A stretch of 64,000 bases of DNA, from the NCBI RefSeq assembly GCF_000237925.1, contig NC_031496.1, positions 15,140,589 through 15,204,588 on the forward strand, written 5' to 3'. Below are positions 12,923 through 26,588 of this stretch, piece after piece. The DNA comes from Schistosoma mansoni. Its lineage: Eukaryota > Platyhelminthes > Trematoda > Strigeidida > Schistosomatidae. The position numbers and the translations under genes were made by a program. The notes under the pieces were generated by a model. The model was given only the letters and a program-made list of their open reading frames with translations, did no database searches and was not told the DNA's origin. Position 1 is the stretch's first letter, and every line of letters starts with the position of its first letter.

Positions 12923-15900
12923 TGAGAAAAAAAGATGTTGGTAATATCATCAAGACAATGTAAAATATTATCAGTAATAATAATTTTACCTTGTTCTGAT
13001 ATGAATCTAGAATAAACTCTGAAATTTAATAATAAATATCAACTATAATTTAGATTTCTTATTACCTGAAAATATAATTGCTAAGATAAATATCCTTGTA
13101 AACATTTAGATTGAAAATAAACATTAAGGTAATATGATATTGTTGCTTATTTCATTGAAAATATTCAGATTTTTTTAAAAAGTATGATCATAGTCTGGTT
13201 ATTCTGAGTATCTCTTAAGGATTTATTAAGACTGTCGAATACAAAGGTCATGAAAGCTTAATTGTTTAATGTATATGTATGTATCCATTTATTTCTAAGA
13301 ATACAATTCTGATATCAAAGGTTTAAGTAGTATAAATTACATTCAATGTAAAGTTTTATAATGTTCTAGTTATCATCTTAATAAATTACTATCAAACTGA
13401 AGTTAATGTAACTGGTCATTCACATTGACCATACATTAAAATAAAATCATTGCCTCCTTAATGTGATCTTATTACAGATAATATTTACTTCTCACAATGA
13501 GTATATTTGAATGATCGATATATCAAACACATGTAATATATTACCAGGTTTATTAGTAGTGGTTGGTACTATATAGGCTATTCTAGTTTATGACCTGATC
13601 AATCTATTCATTCTTCTTAAGCCACATTTTGACCTTTTCAATCATTCGCTTATTAACCCTGACTGTTTTTATATAATCGTTCGTGTGTTGATTGTTTATC
13701 CTATTCATTATATGTCTGCGATCTAATTTTGTCTAAATATAAATATTGAGTTGCGCTTGATGAAACAGAGTTGACTAACTCGATTTCTCCACTGCACATT
13801 ATTTCGTTTCGCTTCGGTTTTCTGATTGTTTTTTCGGATCAATGAATGTATCAAATGTTGCAATGCCAAATTCATTCCCATATTTGGTTTATTTAATTTC
13901 GTTATTCTTTAGCGGTAAGGATATACGATGGTTAGAAGTATTTATATTTCGATAACAATCAGTATGCGACCTAACTGGAGTCAGATATAGGGCCACGAAA
14001 AGCTTAAAAAATTCTGTTTCTAACTTAACTAATGTAGTAAATTATATGAAATGTGAATTATTTCACTTGACTGATACATTTCACATGCTGTTAGCAGAAA
14101 AACTGGGAACTATTCAAGTGATCAGTAAACTTGTGATTCAAAGGTTCTAATTCTTGTATTAACCAAAATAATAAATATCTCTTCTAAAAACTACATCCCC
14201 ACGGCTATGAACTGCTGTAAGATTAAATCTGTATAGATAAAGCTTTATGGATAACTTATTTCATTTCAAATTACTAAATTTCGATTTCTTACATTTGGTT
14301 ACCTGATCAACTGAAAGAGGTAAGCTGATTATAAGCAAAGTTCAATTTGCTAACAGCGTCTTCAAATAAATTCCTAGGAATATATGTTTGAGAGGGAGTA
14401 ATGCTTTTACAATTGCATTCATCAGGCCGTTTAAAGATATTGATTGTAAATATGGATATCCCTATATCATTCAAAATAATCACCGACTAACAAAGTTACT
14501 AGTAATCCACTTTACAGAATGCTTAAGGTTGAACACTGATCGTCCAACCTATGTGCTTTAAAAATAATAGTGATAAGCCTCTCTTTGTTATGATTAGTGT
14601 AATTGTGATCAAATAATTTGATGTTAGATAATCTCATTGATATCCAGTACGATAATATGGTTCTTATTCTTTTTTATGTTTATATTTATTCTTCTGGTTA
14701 CGTAGTCTTCTCAGTACAATTATTAACATCGATAACCTTGGTTATCTTTTCTGGGCACATAGTGTCATATGTCTTAACTATTTTAAATACTATATTTTGT
14801 TTTTGATCGCCCATGACTTCACTCCCAAATTGAACGGATGAATGAGTTAAGATACTTGGATTCTCCATTTTGCTTCGTCTTTCCTATTCTCTTCTTAATG
14901 TGTGTTTCAGTAAACTAGATTATGAAATAAATTCATTCAACTTAATCCATACTTGATTTATCAGTACCGCTGTCACTCAAAGGAGGTTATACCATTTTTA
15001 CGGTTGATGTTTTCCAATGCGTAATCGCTCTTTTTTAATGTAACTAATCGATTATCCAGTTTGTTTCCCTGTTCTTACAGCTTAACCTTCACGTGTATTT
15101 TTCTGTTTGAACCTGTGGTTGTATATTTTTCAACGGGCCATATTTTCTCATTTGAAGGAACCATTTTTTATTTGATCACGATTTTGACAGAGTAACTGGT
15201 TTGGAATTTTTCTCTCTTAGTGTTTATTTTGATTTCCCTGATTACACTGTATAATCAGAAAAGATCTTGCTTGTTAGTTTTGAATATTTTATGTGGTATT
15301 TGGTCATTAGGAGTTTCTGCACAAATAATTCAAGCTCTCTTTTCACTGGATATAATGGTTATATTCTGCGCTCAACTTTGAATTAACTTAGTTTCATATA
15401 ACTGGCAATGCTAATGTAACAGCTAACGATATCTCCATCATGTGATTGAAGATAGTTGGGTCTATAACCAGATTTAAGTTTCTTGCCAATCGGCCAATCA
15501 CTGAAGTGTATCGTATAAACAAATTTCAATTACTTCACGTTGAACTGAAATGAACGTGAATTGAATGAGATAAGTGTATTTTCATAATTCAACAACCAGC
15601 GATATCAGATTATTAACGTGACTAAGCTGAGCTCGGTTCGTAAGTTCAGTGAAATTTAGCAATCTCCACGACCTCAAACTGAAAACGTATTAAAGAACCT
15701 GCTACACAAGAAGTTGACCACTACTCAATGTACAGAAAATGTAGTGATGAAATAGTCTTAAATAGCTTAATGTAACAACAAAATCAACAGTGGATAAATC
15801 CAATTACCCATGATTATTAATTCTTAACACAAGACCTGTCACAACTACTGTTCGCAACCTACCGAATATCTGACAGACAACAACTTCTTATTACATCCAG

Positions 15901-15949
15901 TTGCCTCATTTCAAGCGCTCAAACACAAATAAATACAAATAAATAGTTC
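12923..15949. other. No gene seen
   Basis: AT-rich. Holds only the minor repeat at 13755-13905. Confidence 0.55.
13755..13905 (-). repeat. Minor repeat shared with 2880-3010
   Basis: Reverse complement of a stretch near 2880-3010 (motifs CGCTTCGGT and CGGATCAATGA). Diverged, class unknown. Confidence 0.45.
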
Positions 15950-16665
15950 TAGGCTAGACGACAGTTGAAAATCTGGAACCACTAAACGGCAGTTTTTTCC
16001 AAGCGCGGGACTCCTCGGTAGTTCTCATCCACGAGTCAACACACGGACTCGAACACAATACCTAAACCTCTAGACTACTGAGCCAGAATCCAACGGTGTT
16101 AATATCTAACTTCAGCCAATCCATGAACTTGCACAGCCATTTATCTATTCTCTGAAGTAGATAACTGTCTCGCACCAGATACGGATTGGACTCCAGTGGT
16201 CACGCCTTCTCAGAAGAACTCGTAAATTCAAATAAACAAAATTCCACAATCTCCACCAATCCTCATACTGATAATAATTATGTACTCACTAATTACTAGC
16301 TTCAGAATGGATTTATTGGAGTTTTAATGAAAAGCTGTGACCATTGGAGTGCAATCCGTGTTGAGTGTGAGACGATTATCCACCTCAGACAATAAATGAA
16401 GGGCTGCGCAAGATCATGAATCAATTGAAGTTAGACATTAACAAAGTTAAAAGCTGGTTCAGTGGTCTAGAGGTTAAGTGCTCGTGCATGTGACTGAAGG
16501 TCTTGGGTTTGAGTTCAGCGTATGGGGTCATGAAAGCACACTGCTGAGCAGTCCCATACTAGGATGAAATGACCGTCCAGTGATTTCAGGTTTTGAATGT
16601 TCGCCTACCTTAGATCGACTCATGAATTTAATTGTGAAAACACTACAATCTACACAAATCCCCAT
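15950..16665. repeat. Family B inverted pair, diverged
   Basis: Minus copy about 15950-16260, plus copy about 16290-16665 with a B-box-like GGGTTTGAGTTC. The hammerhead core is degenerate (CTGAGCA). An old copy. Confidence 0.7.
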
Positions 16666-17004
16666 ATTGACAAATAAATGGGCTTGTTTTTGTGCTATAT
16701 GAACGTTTAATCATCTACATTAATATTCGATGAAAAATTCCACATATTTGTATTAACCCATAACAGTTAATAAACTAATTTTGTAATAAAAATTTTTCTT
16801 CTTAATATCAAGGTATTTAATGAAAATGATTGCATTGGAATTCGTTCCTCTGAAAAAGAATATTTAGGAGAAAAGGAAATAGGAAAGAATAAAACTGTAT
16901 GAAACTGAAAAAAAATTCTATTATGAAAAATATATCATTAATTCGTAAAATAGAATGAAGAGTTTTTAACTGGCCTAGTAAAATTTACCGATAATATTCA
17001 TTTA

Positions 17005-17342
17005 CAAAGATGGATAGTGGCTAGGAGTGGAATCCACGATGTGTATTTTGTCCTATTTGAGAATCGTCAGTTGGATGTATCTGCATCTAAAAATTCATGT
17101 TCACTCTAGGATTCGGATTCTGTAAAGTTCTTTTCAAACGCCATCACGTTATCCATGTAGCTACTGAGTCCTGGTAGCCACTTGCTTGTGCGAATAGGGC
17201 AAAGTTTGAACTCAATTGATTTGTTTACTTATATCTTCCCATTATTGTTTAGGACTGCAATTGATCAGTCTCTTGTTGGTATATGTGCACCCTTTTCGGA
17301 TGTCCTTAGTACTGCCACAGGTCACAAGTATTACACCAAACC
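17005..17342 (-). repeat. Family A SINE, minus strand
   Basis: Near full-length. The ribozyme keeps CTGACGA but GAAA reads AAAA. It runs directly into a family C fragment (17343-17465). Confidence 0.75.
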
Positions 17343-17871
17343 AATGATTCTCTGTTCTCATTCTCTTTTCTCCGATCTTCTTAACTTTCTGCTGCCAGGC
17401 ATTTCACTTTCATTGAATGATACATACTACTTATATCTGTCGACATTAGTAGCACACACCACAATTATACTTTTTAGTAACTAACTATGAGTGATTTCTT
17501 TTTAACAATATTTAATTAATTGTAAATATTATTGTTTTATAATCTGACACTTTTGATCGCTAAATTCCATATACATGACTTACCGTTTTATAGTATTAAG
17601 AAAGTAATGAGTTTATGAATTCCAACAATAATCTAACAAAATATAATAACTCTATGTGTAAAAAGGGTACGTCTTTTAGGAATAAATTTATATAAACGAT
17701 TTAAAAATTTTTTCACCAAGAAAATATTACTAATTATCTACTTACATGTACTTAACCAGTTAATCATTGAGAAGTATTCGTTGAACACAGTAAAAAATAC
17801 TGTAGTTGAAAATAAAAATAACATGAAAATTCATATAACTTCAAATTATATTTGATCTAGTGAATGCATCA

Positions 17872-18110
17872 GTGTTAGACCACAGTTGAAAACCTGTAAA
17901 CACTGGACGATCCTTTCTTCTCAGTATGAGACTCCTCAACAATGCTCCTTGACGATCCCACATGCTGGACTGGAACCCAGGACCTCCAGTCTTGAAAGCA
18001 AACGCTCAACCTACTAGGACGAAACGGCCGTTCAATGTTTCCAGGTTTTAATGGTGATCTAACAGTGAGTCATTTATTATTTCGATCTGAACTCAACAAT
18101 CTCCACAGTC
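17872..18110. repeat. Family B inverted pair, truncated
   Basis: A minus arm to about 17999, then a plus arm that starts inside hammerhead stem II (TAGGACGAAACGGCCG). Confidence 0.7.
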
Positions 18111-21097
18111 GTTTAAGTGCCCTCAATCTTTAGCTTATAATCTCACAGCTTTCGATATCAACAAAATGTTTCCATAAAAATTAATTCAGTAAATATAGTA
18201 AATAAACAGTTTGGTCTCTCCTTAAACCTACCCTGGTAGTATTAGCTTATTATCCAGAGTGATTAGGTGTCAAATTGTTTTCACATTACTCTTATTATTA
18301 TTATCCTTGTCTATCCTTACCCCCATTTCCAGTCTAGTTGACCTTTTATTTTTATATATAAATGTTCTTAACAAGTATACTATGTGTGATCAGATTGTTC
18401 GAAATGTATTGCGCTAATATATCACATAGTTCTGATAATCTTGGTCTTCTTATTACACTATCGAAATAAAGTTATGTTTTCAGTATTCTGTGAATATATT
18501 CAGTGGACGATACTGGTAAAACGAAAGAATTCTATTTATACACCAATACTCTACCAAAGGACAATTATTTTACTATATATATATATATATAGTGTACGAG
18601 GACAAAACACTCTGATAAAGCTAAGAGGCTTTCGGCGGTTCTTTAACCGACATATCTGAATTATTCTGTACAAATTTGTGGTCTGCATTAATAAATTATT
18701 CATACTTTTCTATAGATTCGTGTAGGAGATTACATCAATATATAGAACTTACCTTACATGGTTTCGATGATTTTTGTTTTAAAAAATGAACGACCATTTC
18801 ATCTATTTGATCATATCCCCAATGCATACACTAGATACATCAGAATACAAGGGAAATTGTTAAAACGTTTTCAAATAATGAATATATTACTGAATATGAG
18901 ATGGTAAATGCTATGAAAACAGTTGACATTTTCTTCTAATATTATATATTTCTCGTAGAACTAGTTGTATGAAACGTCACTGTTCTGGAAGGGGATCAGG
19001 CTTATATTTCGTATTGTTATTGTTTACTTATATAAACAGATTTATTTTATAAAATATAACAAGATATCAAGTATTTCCTTCTCCTATTGTCTTACAATCA
19101 AACCATATATAAAAATGTATCAAGTTTTAATTGTCGATTTCCTATGTTTTTCAATCGTTGAATATATTTGATAAATAACTTGAGTGCTTAAGTGCTCTGG
19201 AGCGAGATTGGTAGGTCCCGAGTTCGAGTCTCGCGAGTGCGGGATCGTGGATGCGCACTGCTGGAAGTCCCATAATAGGACGAAACAGCCGTCCAGTGCT
19301 TCCAGATTTTCCATAGTGGTCTAGCTTCCATTAACTCCTGATTTCAACTATGAAAAAAACTAACTTCATGTTGTTCAGCAATATACCTAATGGATTCCTA
19401 ATGTTTTTGCAAATTTCGTCGTCTAAGCGAAACTTCATATATAATAACATTAACAAACAAAACTCTAAAAGGGTGATTAGAAATGAGGTACATACTTCCG
19501 GTATATAGATAAAAGAATCAAGTTTTACACAATGGTTAGTATTTACTTCTTTGATACTGAATTCTGATAACAAATATTCAATGCAAACAAAAAAGTGACT
19601 TATTAAGTAGTAAAATGAAATCATCAAAATTATACTGAACGTTATTGATCAACCATTGTAAATTCAGTGGCATGTTTTAATACAGTTAACGGCAATTGAT
19701 TCCTGTGATAGCTAGTTAGTCAATGAAGATATTTGAAACAATCCCAAACTAATTGTGGTAGATGTTAACGTCTGACAGCTAATCATTATCAAGGGATTGA
19801 ATGATGAAAGTTTACTGATATCTCGGGAATTAATTTCAGTTGTCTTTCTAAGATATCAGTTATTATTATTATGATCATCATCACCTTATGTGCAATATAA
19901 CAACTGGTTCTGTTAGATTAGAATTACTGACGTTTACACTTTTTAAGCTCCTATGGTAATTATCGGCATACTAATAAGTAAGCCAAATATATCTAACCGT
20001 TTTCTTTAATTCACCTGAAATTATATATGACTAGTCATGTTTACAATTAAGCTAACTTTAACTTACTCGTCTTCTCATAATCCCAGGTAATGTGCATAGT
20101 TTTTCTACAAGCATTTTCTTTATACTATCCATGATTGGTGACACAAGAAATAGCTTTCCAAGAGATACTACGCCCATACATATATCACATTCTAGCGATA
20201 ATACATATTGTTTAATCACAAATATTAAAATCTTAACTTACGTATGTCGTTAGCATCTATTTCCAAAGATGGTTTGGCCTTGATTAGAAATATATAACAG
20301 AAATTGAAATATCGTTGAATGTTGAGTGATAAAATAAACGACAAGGTACAGTTTTAATGGGATCGTAATTTTGTGATATTCGAAAACAATTATACAAAAT
20401 ATCACTTGATTGCATGTATATGTGAGCTTCCAATTTCCTTATATGTTTTTGCTGCTGTGTAAAATCATAATTAGCTAGGTGACCTATGAAATCACTTGGG
20501 ATCTCAACTAAAGTACAATGTGATTTAAATAAAATTTATACTTGGAAAATAAATAAGGAAACGTATATGCCAAGAAAGTTTTCTATTGAACGAAATCATT
20601 TACATTCGTATTTATTGTTGTATGGTATATATATATGTCTATAGAAGGATAGAAAATATTACATCATCAAGTGATTCGAGACTCCAACTATCAAACGAAT
20701 TTATGTAATAATCATGGAGTTAGATAAGAATAAAAGGATGAAAATAATGTACGAGTCAAAACTATGAAAGATAATTGTCTGCTTGATAAATATGAGAGAA
20801 AAATAAAGAAAAATCTAAACGATCAAAAGAAGTAGATCAAAGGGAGGATAAATCAGAAACTTATGCATTGCTGAGGCGTTGGCAATGTCAATTCAAGCCC
20901 TAACTCTTAGTGCAAATACGATATGTATTACCTGTCATCTATCAGTGATTCTAATTCCTTTCCGTAGTATGTTTTGTAATTATTATTTTATGATTTCAAT
21001 CCACTATCAGTTATTATTATCCTTTGAACAATTTTTTCATGATTGCTATCCAGTTATTATCATGGCCTTAACTTTTTTTCTTCATATCTGAATAAAC
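18111..21097. other. No gene seen apart from one B fragment
   Basis: AT-rich with a short TA tract near 18575. The hydrophobic frames (18441, 18965, 20879) lack codon order and splice sites typical of exons. Confidence 0.5.
19175..19357 (+). repeat. Family B fragment, plus strand
   Basis: Has the B box GAGTTCGAGTCTC and a hammerhead in which the CTGA.GA box has lost a base. Confidence 0.75.
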
Positions 21098-21190
21098 ATT
21101 TGTGGAAATTGTAGTAATTTTAATAGTTGAATTCATGAGTTCAGGTTTTCAATGGTGGTGTATCTTAGATCGACTCATGAACATAACTAC
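21098..21190. repeat. Family B inverted ends, minimal copy
   Basis: Only the two tail ends remain, facing outward (GAATTCATGAG / ATCGACTCATGAACA). Confidence 0.5.
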
Positions 21191-21404
21191 TTAAATTTCT
21201 TCATATTTGTCAAGCCAACAATTATCTTTCATAATGTTGACCCTGACATCATTTTCATCCTTCTATTCTTATCTAACCCCCTTGATTGTGAAATAAAATT
21301 CTTTGATAATTGGAGTTTCGAATCACTTTATAATCTATTCTTTTCAGTCTTCTTATAAACATATTTATATCATACAACATGTATATTATACATTGGATTC
21401 GCTT

Positions 21405-21832
21405 GATGTTGTTTACTTAAATCTTCCCATTGATGTTTAGGACTGCAATTGATCAGTCTCTTATTGACATATGTGCATACTATGCGTATTGTCTAGGTAT
21501 TATTTTTATTCACAAGCATTATAAGCAAATATGGACAGTGGCTGGCGGTGCCAATAAGAGACTGATCAATCACAGTCCTAAACAACAATCGAGGACATTC
21601 ATTCAACAATATCATGTGAATTCAAACTTCACCCTGTTGCACAAGCAGGTGACTATCAGAACTCAGTAGCTTAGTGGATAACGTGATGACGTTTGAAGCG
21701 AACTTTACTGGGTTCAAGTCCCAGAATGAACACCAACTTTGAGATGCTGGTACATCCATATGACGATTCTCGAATAGGACAAAATGTGCATCGTGGATTC
21801 CAATGCTAGCCACTATCCATATTTGTTTACAT
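21405..21832. repeat. Family A SINE, inverted pair
   Basis: Minus arm to about 21548, plus arm to 21832 with tRNA-like boxes. The hammerhead core is altered (ATGACGA, CAAAA). Confidence 0.75.
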
Positions 21833-22149
21833 TATTAATTGTTTTGAAAACCATGTTTAAATAATGAAGTAACATATGTTTGCATAGTCTCTCAGAGTGT
21901 TATATAATACATCTTAATCTTTCAAACCTTTACTCAAATTGCATATATTATAGAATAGATACTTTTACCAAGTTATTTAAGTAGTAAAACTAATTTTCAC
22001 TTCCAAAAACGTAGTCATTATTTGAATAGAAAATTAAAGGCTTTTTCATGAGATAACAGTGATTTACTCATAAATTACGATACAGATAAATAGATCACTG
22101 CCATAATCTTTTAAAATGCTCATATTTGAACATTATTAATTTAGAAACA

Positions 22150-22405
22150 AAGATGTATAGTGACTAGTCGTGGAATCCAGTTTGACGCGCGTTTCGTCCT
22201 ATTTTGGACTCGTCAGCTGGATGTACCTGAATCTCAGAGTTTATATTCACCTTGGGACTCGAACCCAGTTCCATTCTCTTCAAGCGCCATCACGTTATCC
22301 ACACAGCTAGTCACTATTCATCTCCGCTTATAATGCTTTTGAATTAAGGCCATATCGAAGCAATATACACAGTATGCACATAAGCCAATAAGCGACTGAA
22401 TAATT
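22150..22405. repeat. Family A SINE, inverted pair
   Basis: A minus arm with a ribozyme joined to a short plus-strand tail (22308-22405). Confidence 0.7.
22172..22224 (-). ncRNA. Hammerhead ribozyme, family A, core intact with extra bases in stem I
   Basis: Minus strand: ATCCAG, CTGACGA, GTCC/GGAC, GAAAC, GCGC, GTC, then three extra A before CTGGAT. Confidence 0.6.
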
Positions 22406-22716
22406 GCATGTTTTATAGATACATAGGAAAAGAATTTATTATAATTCATTACAACATTTATACTTACATGAATCCCATTACTTTGCCATAAAATCACTAC
22501 AAACAATAATAAATGAAGTCATTAAAAACATGATAAACTATATTACCAGTTAATAAAGTTAACCCAATACAATGAATATGGAACATAATGAAGATTCTAT
22601 ATTGTTCCGACTAAAATAATGAATATATTCTTGATTTTTTGTTTTATTTTTTTCTAGATTTCATACGATACATAATTCAAGTGTTTCGTTTATAGTTTGC
22701 CAAGTTTAGAGTTTAC

Positions 22717-22718
<2 letters not shown>

Positions 22719-22751
<33 letters not shown>

Positions 22752-22775
22752 GTAGTAGTAGTAGTAGTAGTAGTA
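22719..22775. repeat. Compound microsatellite (TTA)n(AGT)n
   Basis: Runs of ATT and AGT units; the open frame across it (poly-Ile, poly-Ser) is not a gene. Confidence 0.95.
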
Positions 22776-23177
22776 ATGTTAGTACTAGTATTATTATTAT
22801 CACTATTACTATTAGTAGTATTATTATTATTACTATTTCAATGTTCATAATATGTGTTATCCGACAAATAATAATCCTTTATTCTATGAAAAACTCTAAT
22901 TAAGAAAACTAGAACTTTGTTCTTTATCTAATAAAATCGTATGAAGTATATGAATTTCGGCTATTATTTTTATTTTCATTTTGTATCCCCTTTTAAATAT
23001 AATTGTATATGATGTGTTATTTTGTTAAGTATGTCTTACTTCTATTTGGTATTATGTTATATAATATGATTATCTTATGTTACATAATATGATTCCATGT
23101 TTTGTACTTTCTGAATAATGAATTTTTCTACGATTTTTTTATGTACTCTAACTACAATGATAAACTTTAAGATTTAA

Positions 23178-23731
23178 CAGAAGGAGATTTTGTGAAGATT
23201 TTAGTACTTTTTATATAGTTGCGATCATGAATCAGTTGAAGCTAGACCACCATGGAAAACTTGGAAGCACTGGACGTCCGTTTCGTCCTATTGTGGGACT
23301 CATAATCTCAACTATACAAAAATTACTAAAATATCCACAAAACCCTCTTCTGATAATGATCATATGCTCACTAGTGACTGACTCCATGAGGTATTTCCTG
23401 GAGTTCTAGTGAGAAGTAGTAACCAGTGGAGTTCAACCAGATCTGTTGGAAGATATCAACTCAGTGAAGACAATTGGTGAATGGTTGCTCAAACTTCGTG
23501 GATTGGTTGAAGTTAGACATTAACACCGTTGGATACCGGCTCAGTGGTCTATCGGTTAAGTGCTCTGGCGCGAGACTGGTAGGTCCTGGGTCCAAATCTT
23601 GTGATACGGGATCGTGTATGCGCACTGCCACTGAGGAGTCCCACAATGGGAGGAAACGGCCGTCCAGTGCTTCCAGGTTTTCCATGGTGGTCTAGCTTCA
23701 ATGGACTCATGATGTCAATCAAGTAAAAATA
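23178..23731. repeat. Family B inverted pair with a full plus-strand unit
   Basis: A minus piece to 23300 is followed by tail sequence and then a full plus unit with A box TGGTCTATCGG (23545-23555). The tail stands before the head, as in a tandem or circular template. A possible 9-bp duplication AAGATTTAA lies at 23169 and 23732. The hammerhead has CTGAGGA and GAAAC, but the pair next to GAAA is lost (GGAG). Confidence 0.75.
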
Positions 23732-23939
23732 AAGATTTAAGTAAATAAATAAATAGTTTATTCACTAATATTTTAAATTTATGTAATTGAAAAAAAATAG
23801 AATAATATTTTTTGCATTTCATGATAACGAAATGAGTGCTGTTCAAAGTCATAAAGTTATCAAAAATACATTGATTCAGTATACAATATTTTTAGTACAT
23901 GATATTATGTTCAGATTTGAACCCGATAGAATTCATATC

Positions 23940-24238
23940 GCAGTGAACAGAACACGAGTGAGGACAATCGATTGTATCTGAGCATAAAATTACAGAATGT
24001 CTCACTATAATCTGACAATCATACAGTAAACAGTTAATATGCAAACTAATAATCAATTGTCTCAATCTTGACTGTTCCTTTTGCAAATATCAGTCCATTG
24101 TCTCTAATTTCTTTGTTCATGCATTTTCTCACTAATTGCGTTTCTTTCCGTTTTTTCCTTATCGATGTTCGACTGAAATACATTCAACGCCTGACCATCA
24201 TTATATAATACTTATTTGGCTATAAGTAATTCACACCA
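23940..24238 (+). repeat. Family C1 dispersed repeat
   Basis: About 300 bp, starting CAGTGAACAGAACACGAG and ending TAAGTAATTCACACC. Also at 28215-28518 and 47218-47520, and in reverse at 56085-56395. Confidence 0.7.
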
Positions 24239-24744
24239 AAATGTAACATTGTTTTAGATGTAAAATCAACCATAATTCATTCCCAATGCTATTCCCTTTT
24301 TTAAAATCCGATCATTGATAACTAATTATTATGTAAAGGATAAACACAAATTATTTGAATCTGAACTGTTTTACATAGAAATACACTTTACAACTACAAT
24401 TCACGTACGATTATCAAATTTCAACACATTTCCTTTAAACAGTATGCATGAAATGTTGCTGTTTGGATTTCACTTACAAAGTATATAAGCTATAATAAAT
24501 ATAACAACACCTATAGTTTTTAATATACTTACTACATTATTTGCGTAAACACAAAATTACTTTCTATATGAAATTATGAGGAATGAATATGTTACTAATC
24601 ATTCAAAATATTTTGTAGGTATATTCCTTATACAGGCTAAATAGAAGTCAAATTACATTAGGGAATCAGTACATAGTTGGATTTCTAACAACGTGAATAA
24701 AATTAGATAAAACAAAACTGACATATTTGTTGAGACCATGAAAT

Positions 24745-25265
24745 AATCATGGTTTGACCACCATTGAAAATCTGAACGTATCTGAATAGCGCGAGAACGC
24801 TTAAACTTTAGACAACGATATTAATTTGTAACCTCAATCAATCCATAATATCATGTATTTATCTTTCATTGACTTTGGTGAGCAGCTGCCTCGCATTCAA
24901 CACGGTTGAACTCTACTGATCACGGCTTCCCACTAAAACTTCCAGAATTACCTCTCGAAGCTAACCACTAGTGAGTACATGATGATTATTAGTATAGAGC
25001 TGTGGATATTACTGAGTTCCATTGAAATCATGAATATAGATATTAACTCCGTTGAATTCCAACTCAGTGGTCTAAAGTTTGAGTGTTCTTGTTAAACCAG
25101 AGGTCCGTGCTTCGAATCCTACGTGTAGAATCATGGATGCGCACTTCTGAGTAGTCCCATACCAAAACAAAACGACCGACGAGAGCTTCTAGGTTTTCAA
25201 TCGTGGTCTAACATTGATCGGTCTAAGATATCAATGGAATTGAACATTCTCTACAACCCTATACC
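24745..25265. repeat. Family B inverted pair, diverged
   Basis: Minus arm about 24745-24975, plus arm about 25030-25265. Hammerhead decayed (CTGAGTA). Confidence 0.65.
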
Positions 25266-25999
25266 AAAAATATATTAATCACAATCAAAGTGTTTTGCTG
25301 ACAAGCTTGTTATCGATCAAAAATGCATCTGATGGCTCATATTAACTTTCACTGAAAGGAATTTTCTCATGGAATTTTTTCCATAGATAAACTACACGAA
25401 CATCCTTATTCAAGTAAGACGAAGAATATAAACATAAACTTGAGCTTTTCCATAGAACTCAATAATGCATCAAGATGCATTCGCAGAGTTCGTAATACAA
25501 ACAATGATTTCAGTTAAACAGTATTGTTCAATCAGTTGAACGAAGGATAGAGAGGTAAAATAAATCCTCATTTGTATTAAGTAAGTTGGAATTTTAATGA
25601 ACACTACACTCTTCAACGTTTTTTGCAATGAAAGTACTATTCTTATTATTTGTCAATTATACATAAAATATTATGGTATTGTACAATAGAAAGTGATTCA
25701 CATGAAGGCATGAATCTAGGTATTGTGCTGCCAAAGATTCCCCGGTAAGTCATGTTTTTGGTCTTGATTTAATCTTTATCACATAATAATTTCTAAATGA
25801 TATCAACAAGTGTTACAATATGAAAAGTTACAAATGAATTTTTCATACCCCTAGAATACATTTTTAGTAATAAAATTCATATGTATGCTGTATTCATTTT
25901 CTTCTGCGGACTATAGACATGAAATTTTAATAAAAACTTAAAATACAGTAAATCTGCCTTTGAAAAGAACATATGCACGTCTAATATGATAGATTATTA

Positions 26000-26265
26000 T
26001 TATCCGTAAGGGGGACTATTCAGCTGCATGTATCTGCATCGTAGAGATGATGTTCACCCCAAAACTCCAACCTAGTATCATTAGTTTCAAAAGCTATCAA
26101 GTTATCCTTTCAACTAGCTTGTGGATTATTCTGCTAACCACTATCCACCTATGCATAGAATGCTTATAATTTAAGGCAATATCGAGGTAGTCCGCATAGA
26201 ATGAACAGAATGCAGTTCTAACCATCAATGGTAAGATTCAAACAAGCAATGCAAAATGAATTTAA
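26000..26265. repeat. Family A SINE, inverted pair, diverged
   Basis: A minus arm with the tRNA-like part joined to a plus-strand tail ending near AAGATTCAAACAAGCAA. Confidence 0.6.
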
Positions 26266-26588
26266 ACTAGGAAACAATTATTAGGAATAGAATATCACCG
26301 AATATATATAAATTGTACCCTTAAAACTTTTAAAAGGTGATGAAGAGAAATTTTTGAATGAATTGATATGACTGATGCTTCAACATAAATTTAAATCAAT
26401 TTCATTCATTTTATTATAAAGGTTTTTTAAATTTGAATTATAGGTTACTGGATTAGTAGAATTAAAGTGTGAATGCTTTTGATTTAATTTAAGTATTCTG
26501 TTAATGGTTGCTTATTGAAACTATGTTTTTTTTATTTCACTTGTTGTTTGCTTGTATCTTCCCATTGTTATTTAGGACTGCAATTGAT

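Noticed and set aside
22697-22903. Poly-Ile/poly-Ser open frame
   Set aside because: Translation of a TTA/AGT microsatellite.
25628-25651. MKVLFLLF as the signal peptide of gene 1
   Set aside because: The only in-frame GT is TTT|GTCAAT, a poor donor, and it would need a purine-rich acceptor in exon 3. The start at 27558 fits phase, donor and intron length better.
26528-26570. MFFLFHLLFACIF as a signal peptide
   Set aside because: It runs into the common family A sequence (FRTAIDQSL) found at several other sites.
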